Below, one piece after another: positions 16,487 through 25,281 of a DNA stretch of 64,000 bases. The notes under the pieces are model-generated. The model was not told the origin of the DNA, did not search any database, and worked only from the letters and a program-made list of their open reading frames with translations. The stretch's first letter is position 1. Every line of letters starts with the position of its first letter. The stretch is taken from positions 1-64,000 of the forward strand of contig DASWEY010000077.1 in assembly GCA_036394575.1 (NCBI GenBank). The letters are read 5' to 3'. Source of the stretch: UKL13-2 sp036394575. Its GTDB lineage: Bacteria; Pseudomonadota; Gammaproteobacteria; Burkholderiales; Usitatibacteraceae. A program made the translations under genes and the position numbers.

Positions 16487-16987
16487 CTACATCCCGCTTT
16501 TGTAGCGGCCTTCCTTGCTCTTGAACGATTCCGGGCGGATGCGCGGTTTCTTTTGGGGCGGCTCGTAATTTTCCGCCACCCAGGCGCTGAGGGTTTCCAG
16601 CAGCTCGGGCGGCATTGCCACCCGGTCGACTTTCTCCTGCGCATCCATGCGCCGCGCCGCCTCATTGTACGAAAGCGTTACCGCATGCGGAATGGCCTCG
16701 GTCTCGTCTTCGTTAAAACGCCAGATGGCGAAGATCGCCGGCTCCGGCGCCTGCACATTCAGGTAATAGCCCTCGGCTTCGTCGCGGAAAATGCCCAGTT
16801 CGTAACCGGGATGGGCGATGCGCAGGGTGCCGGGCGCAACGTTCGCCGGCACCGCAACCTCGGTCGGGGCGGCGAATTCACCTTCATCCGGCAATACGTC
16901 CACGACCCGCCATTGCTCGCTGCGCCAGCGATTATTGGTCGGATAGCGTTCCATCACCACGGTCACGCGAAACGATATTTTCTCCAT
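16487..16987 (-). CDS. DUF3305 protein
   Basis: A 166-residue protein with the DUF3305 pattern: an N-terminal VTVVMERYPTNNRWRSEQWRVVDVLP (residues about 7-32) and a later AWVAENYEPPQKKPR tail. It is a soluble, probably beta-rich protein found next to DUF3306 at formate dehydrogenase loci; function not known. ATG 16987 is chosen because the family starts at this point; the open frame to 17038 is extra. It is the first gene of the leftward fdh operon and is read divergently from moaA, with 94 bases between them for both promoters. Confidence 0.88.
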   Translation of the reverse strand: MEKISFRVTVVMERYPTNNRWRSEQWRVVDVLPDEGEFAAPTEVAVPANVAPGTLRIAHPGYELGIFRDEAEGYYLNVQAPEPAIFAIWRFNEDETEAIPHAVTLSYNEAARRMDAQEKVDRVAMPPELLETLSAWVAENYEPPQKKPRIRPESFKSKEGRYKSGM

Positions 16988-17081
16988 GCGGTCTATGTTA
17001 CACCTGCCCCTGCCGCAGCCGGATGCGGCACGACACAATCACCCGGGGCAGGCAGGCGAATTTGAATACAATGAGAGGCCC

Positions 17082-18182
17082 ATGGAAAATTCGACGCCCA
17101 AACCCGCGCAAAAGATCATTCCCCTGCTGGACGAGCGCAGCCTGCGCATTCCCGCCTTGCGCGCCGGCGCATCGGCCGCCAGCCCGCAGGACATGCGCGG
17201 CCGGCGCATCCGCGATCTGCGCATCTCGGTCACCGACCGCTGCAATTTCCGCTGCACTTATTGCATGCCGAAAGAAGTGTTCGACGCCGACTATCAATTC
17301 CTGCCGCATGACGATTTGCTGACGTTCGAGGAAATCACCCGCATCGCGCGCATTGCCGTGGGCCTCGGCGTAGAGAAGATCCGTTTGACCGGCGGCGAGC
17401 CCCTGCTGCGCAAGGGCATCGAGCGCCTGATTGAAATGCTCAGCGACATCCCCGGCATCGATCTCACCCTGACCACCAATGGCTCGGCGCTGAAAGCCAA
17501 GGCAAGGGCGCTCAAGGCGGCGGGACTGCGACGTGTCACCGTCAGTCTCGATTCCTTGAACGACGCCACCTTCCGCGCCATGAACGACGTCGATTTCCCG
17601 GTGGCGAAGGTGCTGGAAGCCATCGATGCCGCCGCCGCCGCCGGGCTCACGCCGGTGAAGATCAATATGGTGGTCAAGCGCGGCGTCAACGATCAGGACA
17701 TCGTCGCCATGGCGCGGCACTTCAAGGGCAGCGGCCATATTCCGCGCTTTATCGAATTTATGGACGTCGGTGCGACCAATGGCTGGCGCATGGACGATGT
17801 GATCCCGTCCGCGGAAATCGTGCGCCGCATTCATGAAGTGTTTCCCCTGGTCGGCACCGACGCAAATTACGCAGGCGAAGTCGCCGAGCGCTGGCGCTAT
17901 GCCGATGGCAGCGGCGAGATCGGCGTGATTTCCAGCGTCACCCAGGCCTTCTGCGGCAGTTGTACGCGCGCACGCCTGTCCACCGACGGCGGCCTGTACA
18001 CCTGCCTGTTCGCGCAAAAAGGCCATGACCTGCGCACCATGCTGCGCGCCGGCGGGGCTGACGAAGAAATTCGCGACGCCATCGCCGCCATCTGGCAACA
18101 CCGCCAGGACAATTACTCCGAAATCCGCACCGCCGAGACTGCGAAAGACCGCAAGGTCGAAATGAGTTTCATCGGCGGTTGA
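17082..18182 (+). CDS. moaA: GTP 3',8-cyclase MoaA (molybdenum cofactor, first step)
   Basis: A 366-residue radical-SAM enzyme. The N-terminal cluster motif is CNFRCTYC near residues 56-63; the C-terminal cluster motif is CGSCTRARLSTDGGLYTC, and the protein ends in FIGG, the double-glycine tail MoaA needs. It converts GTP to 3',8-cyclo-H2GTP. The start at 17082 has AGAGG just upstream; longer frames to 16986 are unlikely. Read divergently from the fdh operon that consumes the cofactor. Confidence 0.96.
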   Translation: MENSTPKPAQKIIPLLDERSLRIPALRAGASAASPQDMRGRRIRDLRISVTDRCNFRCTYCMPKEVFDADYQFLPHDDLLTFEEITRIARIAVGLGVEKIRLTGGEPLLRKGIERLIEMLSDIPGIDLTLTTNGSALKAKARALKAAGLRRVTVSLDSLNDATFRAMNDVDFPVAKVLEAIDAAAAAGLTPVKINMVVKRGVNDQDIVAMARHFKGSGHIPRFIEFMDVGATNGWRMDDVIPSAEIVRRIHEVFPLVGTDANYAGEVAERWRYADGSGEIGVISSVTQAFCGSCTRARLSTDGGLYTCLFAQKGHDLRTMLRAGGADEEIRDAIAAIWQHRQDNYSEIRTAETAKDRKVEMSFIGG

Positions 18183-18214
18183 TCGGCAACAGCGATTGAA
18201 CCGAAACCCAGATC

Positions 18215-18877
18215 ATGCACATCCCTGCCCTGCTGCAATTTCTCGCCGAACTGGCGGAGAACAATAACCGTCCCTGGTTCCTGCACAACAAGCCGCATTA
18301 CGACATCATCCGCGAGGAGTTCATCGAGCTGGTTGGCCAGGTTGGTGCCAAGGTTGCGAAATTCGACCCCGACCTCGGGCCTTTCGAGCCGAAGAAAGCG
18401 GTGTTCCGCATTTATCGCGATGTGCGCTTCGCCAAGGATAAAAGCCCCTACAAAACGCATATCGGCGCCGTGCTCGGCGCGCGCACCACGGACAAGACGC
18501 GGCCGGTGTATTACTTCCATGTCGATCACGACGGCACCCTGCTGATCGCCTGCGGCATCTATATGGCCGATGCGCCTGCGCTGAAAAATATCCGCAACTA
18601 CATTGTCGAACATCCCGAGACACTGACCAAGCTGCTGAAGAATAAAAAATTGGTCGAGACTTTTGGCGGACTCTCGGATGAAGACCGCATGGCGCGGCCG
18701 CCGAAGGGCTACGCCGCCGATGTGCCGCATATTGAACACATCAAGAACCGGCATTTCCTGGTGGAAACGCATTTCAGTTTGAAGAAGCGTGTGCCCAAGG
18801 ATTTGGCGGGTGATATCGCGAAACATTTTGAGGCCGCGAAGCCCTTGGTGCTTTGGTTGCGGGATGCCGTGAAGTAA
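18215..18877 (+). CDS. DUF2461 (TIGR02453-type) protein
   Basis: A 220-residue soluble protein of unknown function. LLQFLAELAENNNRPWF near the start and RIYRDVRFAKDKSPYKTHIGA near residues 65-85 are the signature of DUF2461, with a FHVDHDGTLLIACGIYMADAPALKNIR stretch later. It lies 32 bases after moaA on the same strand but has no known link to molybdenum. A block of dispersed repeats follows it. Confidence 0.88.
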   Translation: MHIPALLQFLAELAENNNRPWFLHNKPHYDIIREEFIELVGQVGAKVAKFDPDLGPFEPKKAVFRIYRDVRFAKDKSPYKTHIGAVLGARTTDKTRPVYYFHVDHDGTLLIACGIYMADAPALKNIRNYIVEHPETLTKLLKNKKLVETFGGLSDEDRMARPPKGYAADVPHIEHIKNRHFLVETHFSLKKRVPKDLAGDIAKHFEAAKPLVLWLRDAVK

Positions 18878-18933
18878 TAGCGAAAATGTGCCATCCAATA
18901 CACTTGCTACTGAGGTGACGGTCAAATACTCAC

Positions 18934-19020
18934 TGTCGCCCCGGATTTAGTCCGGGGCCCAATTTTAGTAAATGCTCCGTGGTTGCAAAATTGGATCCCG
19001 GACTAAATCCGGGATGACAA
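18934..19020. repeat. Paired GTCGCCCCGG / CCGGGATGAC palindromic repeat (copy R1)
   Basis: Two imperfect palindromes face each other: TGTCGCCCCGGATTTAGTCC ... at the left and ... ACTAAATCCGGGATGACA at the right, separated by AATGCTCCGTGG. Almost the same 86-base unit, with the same middle, occurs at 48468-48553. Confidence 0.88.
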
Positions 19021-19055
19021 GTTTTCTCAAGTTTTAAAATCGCTAACAAAAATTA

Positions 19056-19120
19056 CGTAGAACGCCATTCGGCGCGCCTTTCGAGGCAAAAATGCCCCAA
19101 ACACCGCACCAATGCTGGAC
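19056..19120 (+). repeat. Copy A of the GGCAAAAATGCC-core dispersed repeat
   Basis: AACGCCATTCGGCGCGCCTT followed by TCGAGGCAAAAATGCCCCAA and ACACCGCACCAATGCTGGAC. Copy B at 52064-52126 starts with the same twenty bases apart from one change. Confidence 0.85.
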
Positions 19121-19131
19121 TTTGAAAATTC

Positions 19132-19299
19132 ATGATTAAGACTATCGTCGGCCTCACCCTGCTGCTCGCCCCCTGGGTCGTCTTCGCCCTGGTCGCTTCC
19201 AGCACGCGCAATCCCGGCGCCTTTGCCCTCGTCGTCACCCTCGCGGTATCGGCGTTCGGACTGACCATCCTCATCAGTAAAACACCGAAGAAACCGTAA
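19132..19299 (+). CDS. 55-residue membrane protein coupled to fdhD
   Basis: A small gene read as MIKTIVGLTLLLAPWVVFAL..., with two hydrophobic segments (about residues 4-22 and 30-48) joined by a short polar turn (SSTRNPG) and a basic tail (KTPKKP). Its stop overlaps the fdhD start (TAATG), which argues for real translation. It belongs to no family I know. The start lies just after repeat copy A. It may help FdhD or the membrane-bound enzyme, but that is a guess. Confidence 0.65.
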   Translation: MIKTIVGLTLLLAPWVVFALVASSTRNPGAFALVVTLAVSAFGLTILISKTPKKP

Positions 19300-20132
19300 T
19301 GGCCTATCGCCCTGTCTTGTCGAACGCGGCGCGGCCCGCGACCTTCACCGTCGATGCCGTCGATGAGGCGGGCGAAGTGAAGCCGACGCCCATCGCCGGC
19401 GAACATCCGCTCACCATCTACGTCGACAAGCGCGAAATCCTCACCATCATGACCCTTGGCGCCGCGCCCGAGGCGCTGGTGATCGGCTATTTGCGCAACC
19501 AGCGTCTGTTGGAATCGATCGAGGAAATCATTTCGGTGCAGGTCGATTGGGAAGTGAACGCGGTGTCGGTAACGACGCGCAACGGCCTGAAAAATCTCGA
19601 CGAAAAAATGGCCAAACGCACCAAGACCACAGGCTGCGGCGAGGGCACGGTATTCGGCGATCTGATGGCCGAAATCGACGAGCTGCACCTGCCGGCCGAC
19701 ATCAAACTCGATCAGGAAACGCTGTATGGCCTGCTCGACAATGTGCGCCGCCACGAGTCGATCTACAAGCAGGCCGGCGCGGTGCACGGCTGTGCGCTGG
19801 CCCACGGTTCGGAAATCCTGACCTTCGTCGAGGACGTCGGCCGCCACAATGCGGTCGATGCGATCGCCGGCTGGATGTGGCTGGAAGGCGTGGATGGCGG
19901 CGACAAGATTTTCTATACCACCGGACGCCTCACTTCCGAGATGGTGATCAAGGCCGCGCAGATGGGCATCCCCTTTCTGGTCTCGCGCTCGGGCCTCACG
20001 CAAATGGGCTATGACATCGCCCGGCGTGTGGGCATCACCATGATCGGCCGCGCGGTCAATAAGCATTACCTGTTGTTTACCGGCGCCGAACGCATGGTCG
20101 GCGGCAACACCAGCGCGGCCCGGCCCGCATGA
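19299..20132 (+). CDS. fdhD: Formate dehydrogenase sulfurtransferase FdhD
   Basis: A 277-residue protein with the FdhD landmarks TIYVDKREILTIMTLGAAPEALVIGYL (residues about 39-65), the sulfur-carrying segment TTGCGEGTVFGDL near residue 110, and GAVHGCALAHGSEILTFVEDVGRHNAVDAIAG (residues about 160-190). FdhD passes sulfur from a cysteine desulfurase to the molybdenum cofactor of formate dehydrogenase. Only one Cys is present where many members have CxxC; single-Cys forms occur. Its client is encoded at 9864-12818. Confidence 0.95.
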   Translation: MAYRPVLSNAARPATFTVDAVDEAGEVKPTPIAGEHPLTIYVDKREILTIMTLGAAPEALVIGYLRNQRLLESIEEIISVQVDWEVNAVSVTTRNGLKNLDEKMAKRTKTTGCGEGTVFGDLMAEIDELHLPADIKLDQETLYGLLDNVRRHESIYKQAGAVHGCALAHGSEILTFVEDVGRHNAVDAIAGWMWLEGVDGGDKIFYTTGRLTSEMVIKAAQMGIPFLVSRSGLTQMGYDIARRVGITMIGRAVNKHYLLFTGAERMVGGNTSAARPA

Positions 20133-20719
20133 AAATCACCGCCCCGATTTCTGCTCTCATCCTGGCCGGCGGCCGCGGCTCGCGCATGGGCGAGGTCGAC
20201 AAGGGCCTGCAACTGTTTCGCGGCAAGGCGATGGTGGCGCACGTGCTCGAACGCCTCGGTCCGCAGGCGGATGAAATCATCATCAACGCCAATCGCAATC
20301 TCGCGCAGTATGCACAATTCGGCCATCGCGTGGTGCCCGATGCCATCGATGGTTTCGCGGGCCCGCTGGCCGGACTGCATGCGGGCATGAGCAACGCGTC
20401 GCACCCGCTGGTCGCCACCGCACCCTGCGATTCGCCGTTCCTGCCGCTGGATTTGATTCCGCGCCTGCATGCCGCACTGGACGACAACAATGCCGATCTG
20501 GCCGTCGCCAAGACCTTCGACCAGGCGCACCCTGTGTTCTGCCTGACCAAACGCGAGCTGGCCCCGCATCTGCGCGCCTTCCTCGACAGCGGCCAGCGCA
20601 AGATCGACAAATGGTATTCGAGCCTCAAGGTCATCGAGGTGCAATTCGATGATGAGGAAGCCGCGTTCGCGAATATCAACACGGTCGAAGAGCTGAACAC
20701 GCTCGAAAAGTCCGGCTGA
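20129..20719 (+). CDS. mobA: Molybdenum cofactor guanylyltransferase MobA
   Basis: A 196-residue nucleotidyltransferase. The P-loop-like GTP site LILAGGRGSRMGEVDKGLQ lies at residues about 10-28; PDAIDGFAGPLAGLHAGM and ATAPCDSPFLP (with the metal-binding Asp) follow. It adds GMP to molybdopterin to make the guanine dinucleotide form used by formate dehydrogenases. The ATG overlaps the fdhD stop (ATGA at 20129-20132), so the two are co-translated. Confidence 0.95.
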   Translation: MKITAPISALILAGGRGSRMGEVDKGLQLFRGKAMVAHVLERLGPQADEIIINANRNLAQYAQFGHRVVPDAIDGFAGPLAGLHAGMSNASHPLVATAPCDSPFLPLDLIPRLHAALDDNNADLAVAKTFDQAHPVFCLTKRELAPHLRAFLDSGQRKIDKWYSSLKVIEVQFDDEEAAFANINTVEELNTLEKSG

Positions 20720-20736
20720 GCTCGCTCAGGCCACGC

Positions 20737-21309
20737 ATGGCACGCCATCGCAATGTCCGCAAACTCGCGCTGCACCCGCCCTTGCCGCGCCGCGCTATCG
20801 TCTGGTTTCCGCAATTTGAAGATGTCGCCATCGATACCTTCCGCGGCCGCCACGATCCCCTCGCCAGCCAAATCGATGCGCACGTCGCCCTGGTGTTTCC
20901 CTTTCCCTGCAACCTGAGCGTGATGCAGCTGGCATCGCACACGCGCCGCATCGTCGCCAAATGGCCGCATTTGCCGGTGGTGTTCCGCGACGTCGAAAGC
21001 CTGCTCGATGAATTCATCCTGCTGATGGCGCGAGAGCGCTCCGAGGCCCTGATTGCCCTGCATGATGCGCTTTACAGCGGGGTGCTGAAAGATTTCCTGC
21101 GCAAGGAAATGCAATATGTCCCACATATCACCATCGCCCGCGCCGGTTCTCCCGAGGCATTTCCCGCCGTGTTCGAGGAGGCCGAACTCGAATTCGGCCG
21201 TGGTCGCGCGCGCGAATGGCGCACCGTGCTGCGCGAACTGGCCATTGTGACTTGGCATCCTGACGGTAAAATCACGGTAGACCAGACCGTTCCACTCAAT
21301 ACCGATTGA
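20737..21309 (+). CDS. 2'-5' RNA ligase / 2H phosphoesterase family protein
   Basis: A 190-residue protein with the two catalytic motifs of the 2H family: DAHVALVFPF (H-V-A-L) near residues 47-56 and PHITIAR near residues 129-135. Members open cyclic phosphates or join RNA ends; the substrate here is unknown. It sits between mobA and moeA, 17 bases after mobA and 10 before moeA, on the same strand, a placement without an obvious reason; it may simply be carried in the operon. Confidence 0.85.
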   Translation: MARHRNVRKLALHPPLPRRAIVWFPQFEDVAIDTFRGRHDPLASQIDAHVALVFPFPCNLSVMQLASHTRRIVAKWPHLPVVFRDVESLLDEFILLMARERSEALIALHDALYSGVLKDFLRKEMQYVPHITIARAGSPEAFPAVFEEAELEFGRGRAREWRTVLRELAIVTWHPDGKITVDQTVPLNTD

Positions 21310-21319
21310 AGAAGAAATC

Positions 21320-22597
21320 ATGAGCACACCGCTGACGACGCATTTGACGATTACCCAGGCCTCCTGCGCCGATGACTACGATCCGAATTCCATGCCGGTG
21401 GCCAAGGCCCGCGCCTTCATCCACACTTTCTTGTCGCCGGTTTCCGGCGTGGCGCGCGTCGCGCTGCGCAGCGCGCTGGGTCGCGTGCTGGCCGAGGACG
21501 TAATCTCGCCGGTCAATGTGCCGGGCCATCGCAACTCGGCCATGGACGGATGGGCCATGCGTTTTGAAGACCTGAGTGCCAACGACACCACGCTGACTGA
21601 AGTCGGTAGCAGCTTTGCCGGTCAGCCCTTCACGGGCAAAATCGGCAAGGGCGAATGCGTGCGCATTTTTACTGGCGGCGTGGTGCCGGAAGGCGCGGAC
21701 ACCGTGGTGATGCAGGAACGTGCCGCCAAGAATGGAAAATCGATTACCTTCCCAGCAGGCCAGAAGCGCGGCCAGAATGTGCGCGAGGCCGGCGAGGATC
21801 TGCGTGAAGGCGCGGTGGCCTTGGCCCGCGGTCGCAGCATACGCCCGGCTGAACTCGGGCTGATTGCTTCGCTGGGCATCGGCGAAGTCTCCGTCTATCG
21901 CCCGCTGCGCGTGGCCTTCTTTTCCACCGGCGATGAACTGGTGCAGATCGGCAATCCGCTGGCCGCCGGACAGATTTACGATTCCAATCGCTACACCCTG
22001 CACGGCATGCTGACGCGCCTCGGCTGTGAGGTCATCGATATGGGCGTGGTGCGCGACGACCCGGCGATTCTCGAACAGGCATTCAAGGACGCCAGCGACA
22101 TTGCCGATGTGGTCATCACTTCGGGCGGCGTATCGGTCGGCGAGGCCGATTTCGTCAAGCAGTTGATGGATAAACTGGGTGAAGTGGTGTTCTGGAAAAT
22201 CGCCATGAAGCCCGGCCGCCCGCTGGCCTACGGCAAGATCGGCCGTGCGCATTTCTTCGGCCTGCCCGGCAATCCGGTCTCGGTGATGGTGACCTTCTAC
22301 CAGTTCGTGCGCGATGCCCTGCTCACCCTGCAAGGCGTATCGCCCCTGCCGGTGCAGCCACTGCTGAAAGCCATCTGCACCTCGCCGATCAAGAAGGCGC
22401 CGGGCCGCACCGAGTTCCAGCGCGGCGTGCTCTACCTGGAAGACGGCGTGTTCAAGGTGCGCGTCACCGGCGAGCAGGGCTCGGGCATTTTGAAATCGAT
22501 GTCGGACGCCAACTGCTTCATCATGCTCCACGACCATGTCGGCAATGTGGATGCCGGCGCCACGGTGGAGGTCCAGGTTCTGGAAGGAGTGTTGTAA
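21320..22597 (+). CDS. moeA: Molybdopterin molybdenumtransferase MoeA
   Basis: A 425-residue protein with NSAMDGWAMRF near residues 73-83, PEGADTVVMQE, FSTGDELV and the VVITSGGVSVGEADFVKQ active-site loop, followed by the characteristic PGNPVSVMVTFYQFV. It inserts molybdate into adenylylated molybdopterin. Together with moaA, fdhD and mobA it makes a compact set serving the formate dehydrogenase. The stop overlaps the next gene's start (TAATG at 22595-22599). Confidence 0.96.
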   Translation: MSTPLTTHLTITQASCADDYDPNSMPVAKARAFIHTFLSPVSGVARVALRSALGRVLAEDVISPVNVPGHRNSAMDGWAMRFEDLSANDTTLTEVGSSFAGQPFTGKIGKGECVRIFTGGVVPEGADTVVMQERAAKNGKSITFPAGQKRGQNVREAGEDLREGAVALARGRSIRPAELGLIASLGIGEVSVYRPLRVAFFSTGDELVQIGNPLAAGQIYDSNRYTLHGMLTRLGCEVIDMGVVRDDPAILEQAFKDASDIADVVITSGGVSVGEADFVKQLMDKLGEVVFWKIAMKPGRPLAYGKIGRAHFFGLPGNPVSVMVTFYQFVRDALLTLQGVSPLPVQPLLKAICTSPIKKAPGRTEFQRGVLYLEDGVFKVRVTGEQGSGILKSMSDANCFIMLHDHVGNVDAGATVEVQVLEGVL

Positions 22598-23310
22598 TGC
22601 CATTCGAGCGACGCGATTTTCTCGGCGTCTGCAGTGCCGCTGCCGCCTGCACCACAGTGCGTGCCGGCGCCGCCCTGGCCGCCGCACCCGCCGCCCGCCA
22701 GTACGCGCGCGTAAGGCTCACCGATGCCGGCGGCAAGTCGGTCAAGCTCAAATCGCTCAAGACCAATTACAACTACGTGTTCAATTACCCCTATGCGTCA
22801 ACGCCCTGCTTCCTGCTGAACCTCGATCAGCCGATGCCGGACAAGGTCGGCCTCAAAACCGAAAGCGGCGCCAGCTACGACTGGCCCGGCGGCGTCGGTG
22901 AGAAAAAAACCCTGGTTGCCTACTCGGCGATCTGTGCCCACAAGCTGGCCTACCCCAGCCCGCAGGTCAGCTTCATCGGCTTCCGCGCTACGCCATCAGC
23001 TACCAATGCACGCGGCAAGGTCATCACCTGTTGCGCGGACAAAAGCGTTTACGATCCTTACGCCGGCGCCAAAGTCATCAGCGGCCCAGCCCCGCAACCG
23101 CTGGCGGCCATCCTGCTGGAGCACGATGCCAAGACCGACGAGATTTACGCGGTGGGTACGTTTGGCGGTGAAAAATTCAACGACTTTTTCGCCAAGTACG
23201 AATTCAAGCTGACGCTGGAAATGGGCTCGAATCGCGTCAAGGAAGAGGTCAAGGGCACGGCGGTGCTAAAGGACCTCGCCAATTATTCCGCCCAGACTGC
23301 GCAATGCTAG
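22597..23310 (+). CDS. Tat-exported Rieske-like iron-sulfur protein with an altered second motif
   Basis: A 237-residue precursor. RRDFLG at residues 5-10 is a twin-arginine export signal. The C-x-H motif of a Rieske [2Fe-2S] domain is Cys113-Ala-His115; the second motif reads Cys145-Cys-Ala-Asp148, so the usual second His is Asp. Downstream DPYAGAKVISGPAPQPL (residues about 152-170) matches the proline loop of Rieske proteins. Cluster binding is therefore uncertain. It is translationally coupled to moeA, hinting at a periplasmic redox role near the formate dehydrogenase; that link is inference. Confidence 0.75.
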   Translation: MPFERRDFLGVCSAAAACTTVRAGAALAAAPAARQYARVRLTDAGGKSVKLKSLKTNYNYVFNYPYASTPCFLLNLDQPMPDKVGLKTESGASYDWPGGVGEKKTLVAYSAICAHKLAYPSPQVSFIGFRATPSATNARGKVITCCADKSVYDPYAGAKVISGPAPQPLAAILLEHDAKTDEIYAVGTFGGEKFNDFFAKYEFKLTLEMGSNRVKEEVKGTAVLKDLANYSAQTAQC

Positions 23311-23320
23311 TCGCCCAGGC

Positions 23321-24019
23321 ATGATTCCCTGGCTCAAACTGCCCGCCGATTTTCCCGCGGTGGAGACCGCATTGCCGGAACCCAATGGCCTGCTCTGCGC
23401 CGGCGGTGATTTGGCGCCGGCGTCCATCCTCAAAGCTTATAGCCGAGGCATCTTTCCCTGGTACTCCGAAGGCCAGCCGATCCTGTGGTGGAGCCCCGAT
23501 CCGCGCATGGTGCTGTTCCCGGATGAATTCAAAGTATCGAAATCGCTGGCCAAAACCGCGCGCAGCGGCAAATTCGACATCCGTTTCGACAGCGCGTTTG
23601 CAGACGTGATGACCGGCTGCGCCGCGCCGCGCACGCTCGATGGCAGCACCTGGATCGTCGAGGATATGCAGGCAGCCTATACGCGCCTGCACCAACTGGG
23701 TTTCGCGCATTCGGTGGAGAGCTGGCGTAATGGCGAACTGGTCGGCGGCCTCTATGGCATCGCCCTGGGCCGCATGTTCTACGGCGAATCCATGTTCGCG
23801 CGTGTCACCGACGCCTCCAAGGTCGCCCTGGTGGCGCTGGTGGACAAACTCAAACGTGACGGCTTTGCACTGATCGACTGCCAACAGGAAACCCGCCACC
23901 TCGCCAGCTTCGGCGCGCGGCCGATTGCGCGCAAGGAATTTACGCGACGCCTGCAAGAATTGGTAGTATTCAATACAGCGATGCCGCCGACTTCCTCCTG
24001 GACTCTGCCCGACGCATGA
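23321..24019 (+). CDS. aat: Leucyl/phenylalanyl-tRNA-protein transferase
   Basis: A 232-residue enzyme of the N-degron pathway that adds Leu or Phe to N-terminal Lys or Arg of proteins. FPAVETALPEPNGLLCAGGDLAPASILKAYSRGIFPWY (residues about 9-46), WWSPDPRM and GGLYGIALGRMFYGESMFA are diagnostic. The start at 23321 follows the Rieske-like gene by ten bases. The next gene, bpt, overlaps by four bases. Aat, Bpt and PyrD in this order are common in beta-proteobacteria. Confidence 0.97.
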   Translation: MIPWLKLPADFPAVETALPEPNGLLCAGGDLAPASILKAYSRGIFPWYSEGQPILWWSPDPRMVLFPDEFKVSKSLAKTARSGKFDIRFDSAFADVMTGCAAPRTLDGSTWIVEDMQAAYTRLHQLGFAHSVESWRNGELVGGLYGIALGRMFYGESMFARVTDASKVALVALVDKLKRDGFALIDCQQETRHLASFGARPIARKEFTRRLQELVVFNTAMPPTSSWTLPDA

Positions 24020-24741
24020 GCAAGCTCAACGATCTTCCTTTCGCCAATCTGCAGTTCTATGCAACTGCACCCTATCCCTGCAGCTATTTGCCGGGCCGCT
24101 TGGCCCGCTCCCAGGTGGCCACGCCCAGCTACCTGATCGATTCCGCCACCTACAGCCATCTGGTCACCGCCGGCTTTCGCCGCAGCGGCGCCTTCACCTA
24201 TCGCCCGTATTGCGACCACTGCCGCGCCTGCGTGCCGGTGCGCGTGATCGTCGATGAATTCGCCGCCAACCGCAGTCAGCGTCGCACTCACAGCAAGAAC
24301 CATGAACTCACCGCGCGCGTAATGGAGCTCAAGTTCTCGCATGAGCATTACGCCCTCTACCGCCGCTACCAGGCCAACCGCCATCCCGGCGGCGGCATGG
24401 ACCATGACAGCCGCGAGCAGTATTCCCATTTCCTGCTGCAAAGCAATGTGCACACCCGCCTGGTGGAATTCCGCGACAAAGGCGTGCTGCGCATGATCAG
24501 CATCATGGACCAGCTCGAAGACGGCCTTTCCTCCGTCTACACCTTCTACGACCCACAACTTGTCGAGCTCAGCCTCGGCACCTACAGCATCCTCTGGCAA
24601 ATCGAGGAAGCCAAGCGCCGCAAGCTCCCTTTCGTCTACCTCGGCTACTGGATCGATGAAAGCCGCAAGATGAGCTACAAGGTCAACTTCCAGCCGATCG
24701 AGGGGTTGGTTCGGGGGCAGTGGGTGCGGATTGCCAAGTAG
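24016..24741 (+). CDS. bpt: Aspartate/glutamate leucyltransferase (Bpt)
   Basis: A 241-residue protein of the arginyltransferase-like family; YPCSYLPGRLARSQVA near residues 19-34, the Cys-containing YRPYCDHCRACVPVRV stretch, and later FVYLGYWIDESRKMSYKVNFQPIE are typical of Bpt. It adds Leu to N-terminal Asp or Glu, the second branch of the bacterial N-degron pathway next to aat. The overlap ATGA at 24016-24019 couples the two. Confidence 0.96.
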   Translation: MSKLNDLPFANLQFYATAPYPCSYLPGRLARSQVATPSYLIDSATYSHLVTAGFRRSGAFTYRPYCDHCRACVPVRVIVDEFAANRSQRRTHSKNHELTARVMELKFSHEHYALYRRYQANRHPGGGMDHDSREQYSHFLLQSNVHTRLVEFRDKGVLRMISIMDQLEDGLSSVYTFYDPQLVELSLGTYSILWQIEEAKRRKLPFVYLGYWIDESRKMSYKVNFQPIEGLVRGQWVRIAK

Positions 24742-24765
24742 CGGTCGGCAAGGACGCCACCGCTG

Positions 24766-25239
24766 ATGGAACCCGCAAAAAAATGGCTGCTATGGACTCG
24801 TTGGCTGTTGCTGATGGGTCTGATGGTCCTGGTCTTTCCGGTGCTGATTCGTTTTTTCCTGCAGATGGACAATGGCGAGGATGCCTGGATGGGCTGGACC
24901 GGCACGGGCATGGTGAGAGCGCTGACCCTCTACCTGCTGATTTCGCTCAAGCCGATCAAACAGCGAGTGGCGCTGGTCTGTGATGACAAGACTGTTGACC
25001 TCATTCTGTCGATGAATTTTTTCCGGCAAATTGAAATGCGTTCATTTGACGGCAGGACTAGCGGCGTCAAAACGCTCGGCCATTACCACGGACTTCCAAT
25101 CTGGTTCGAGACAACGATCGATATCGGCGGCAAGCCGCAGTCGCTTCTACTGTACTTTCGTTTTCCAAACGGCTTCCTGGTGACTCCGCGACGATCGACC
25201 AGTGCCATTACCATCACCCGGAACGAAATCTGCTTTTGA
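24766..25239 (+). CDS. Hypothetical membrane protein
   Basis: A 157-residue protein not assigned to a family. Two hydrophobic segments (residues about 12-32 and 45-64) face a polar C-terminal part of about 90 residues containing many beta-like stretches (GLPIWFETTIDIGGK, LLLYFRFPNGFLV). It lies between bpt and pyrD, 25 bases after bpt, in the same direction. A weak start region and no known motif make its function unknown; the composition fits neighbouring genes. Confidence 0.6.
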   Translation: MEPAKKWLLWTRWLLLMGLMVLVFPVLIRFFLQMDNGEDAWMGWTGTGMVRALTLYLLISLKPIKQRVALVCDDKTVDLILSMNFFRQIEMRSFDGRTSGVKTLGHYHGLPIWFETTIDIGGKPQSLLLYFRFPNGFLVTPRRSTSAITITRNEICF

Positions 25240-25281
25240 CAGCAAGGCGGGCAGCGTCGGCGAGTCGGCTAAAATGCCGGC

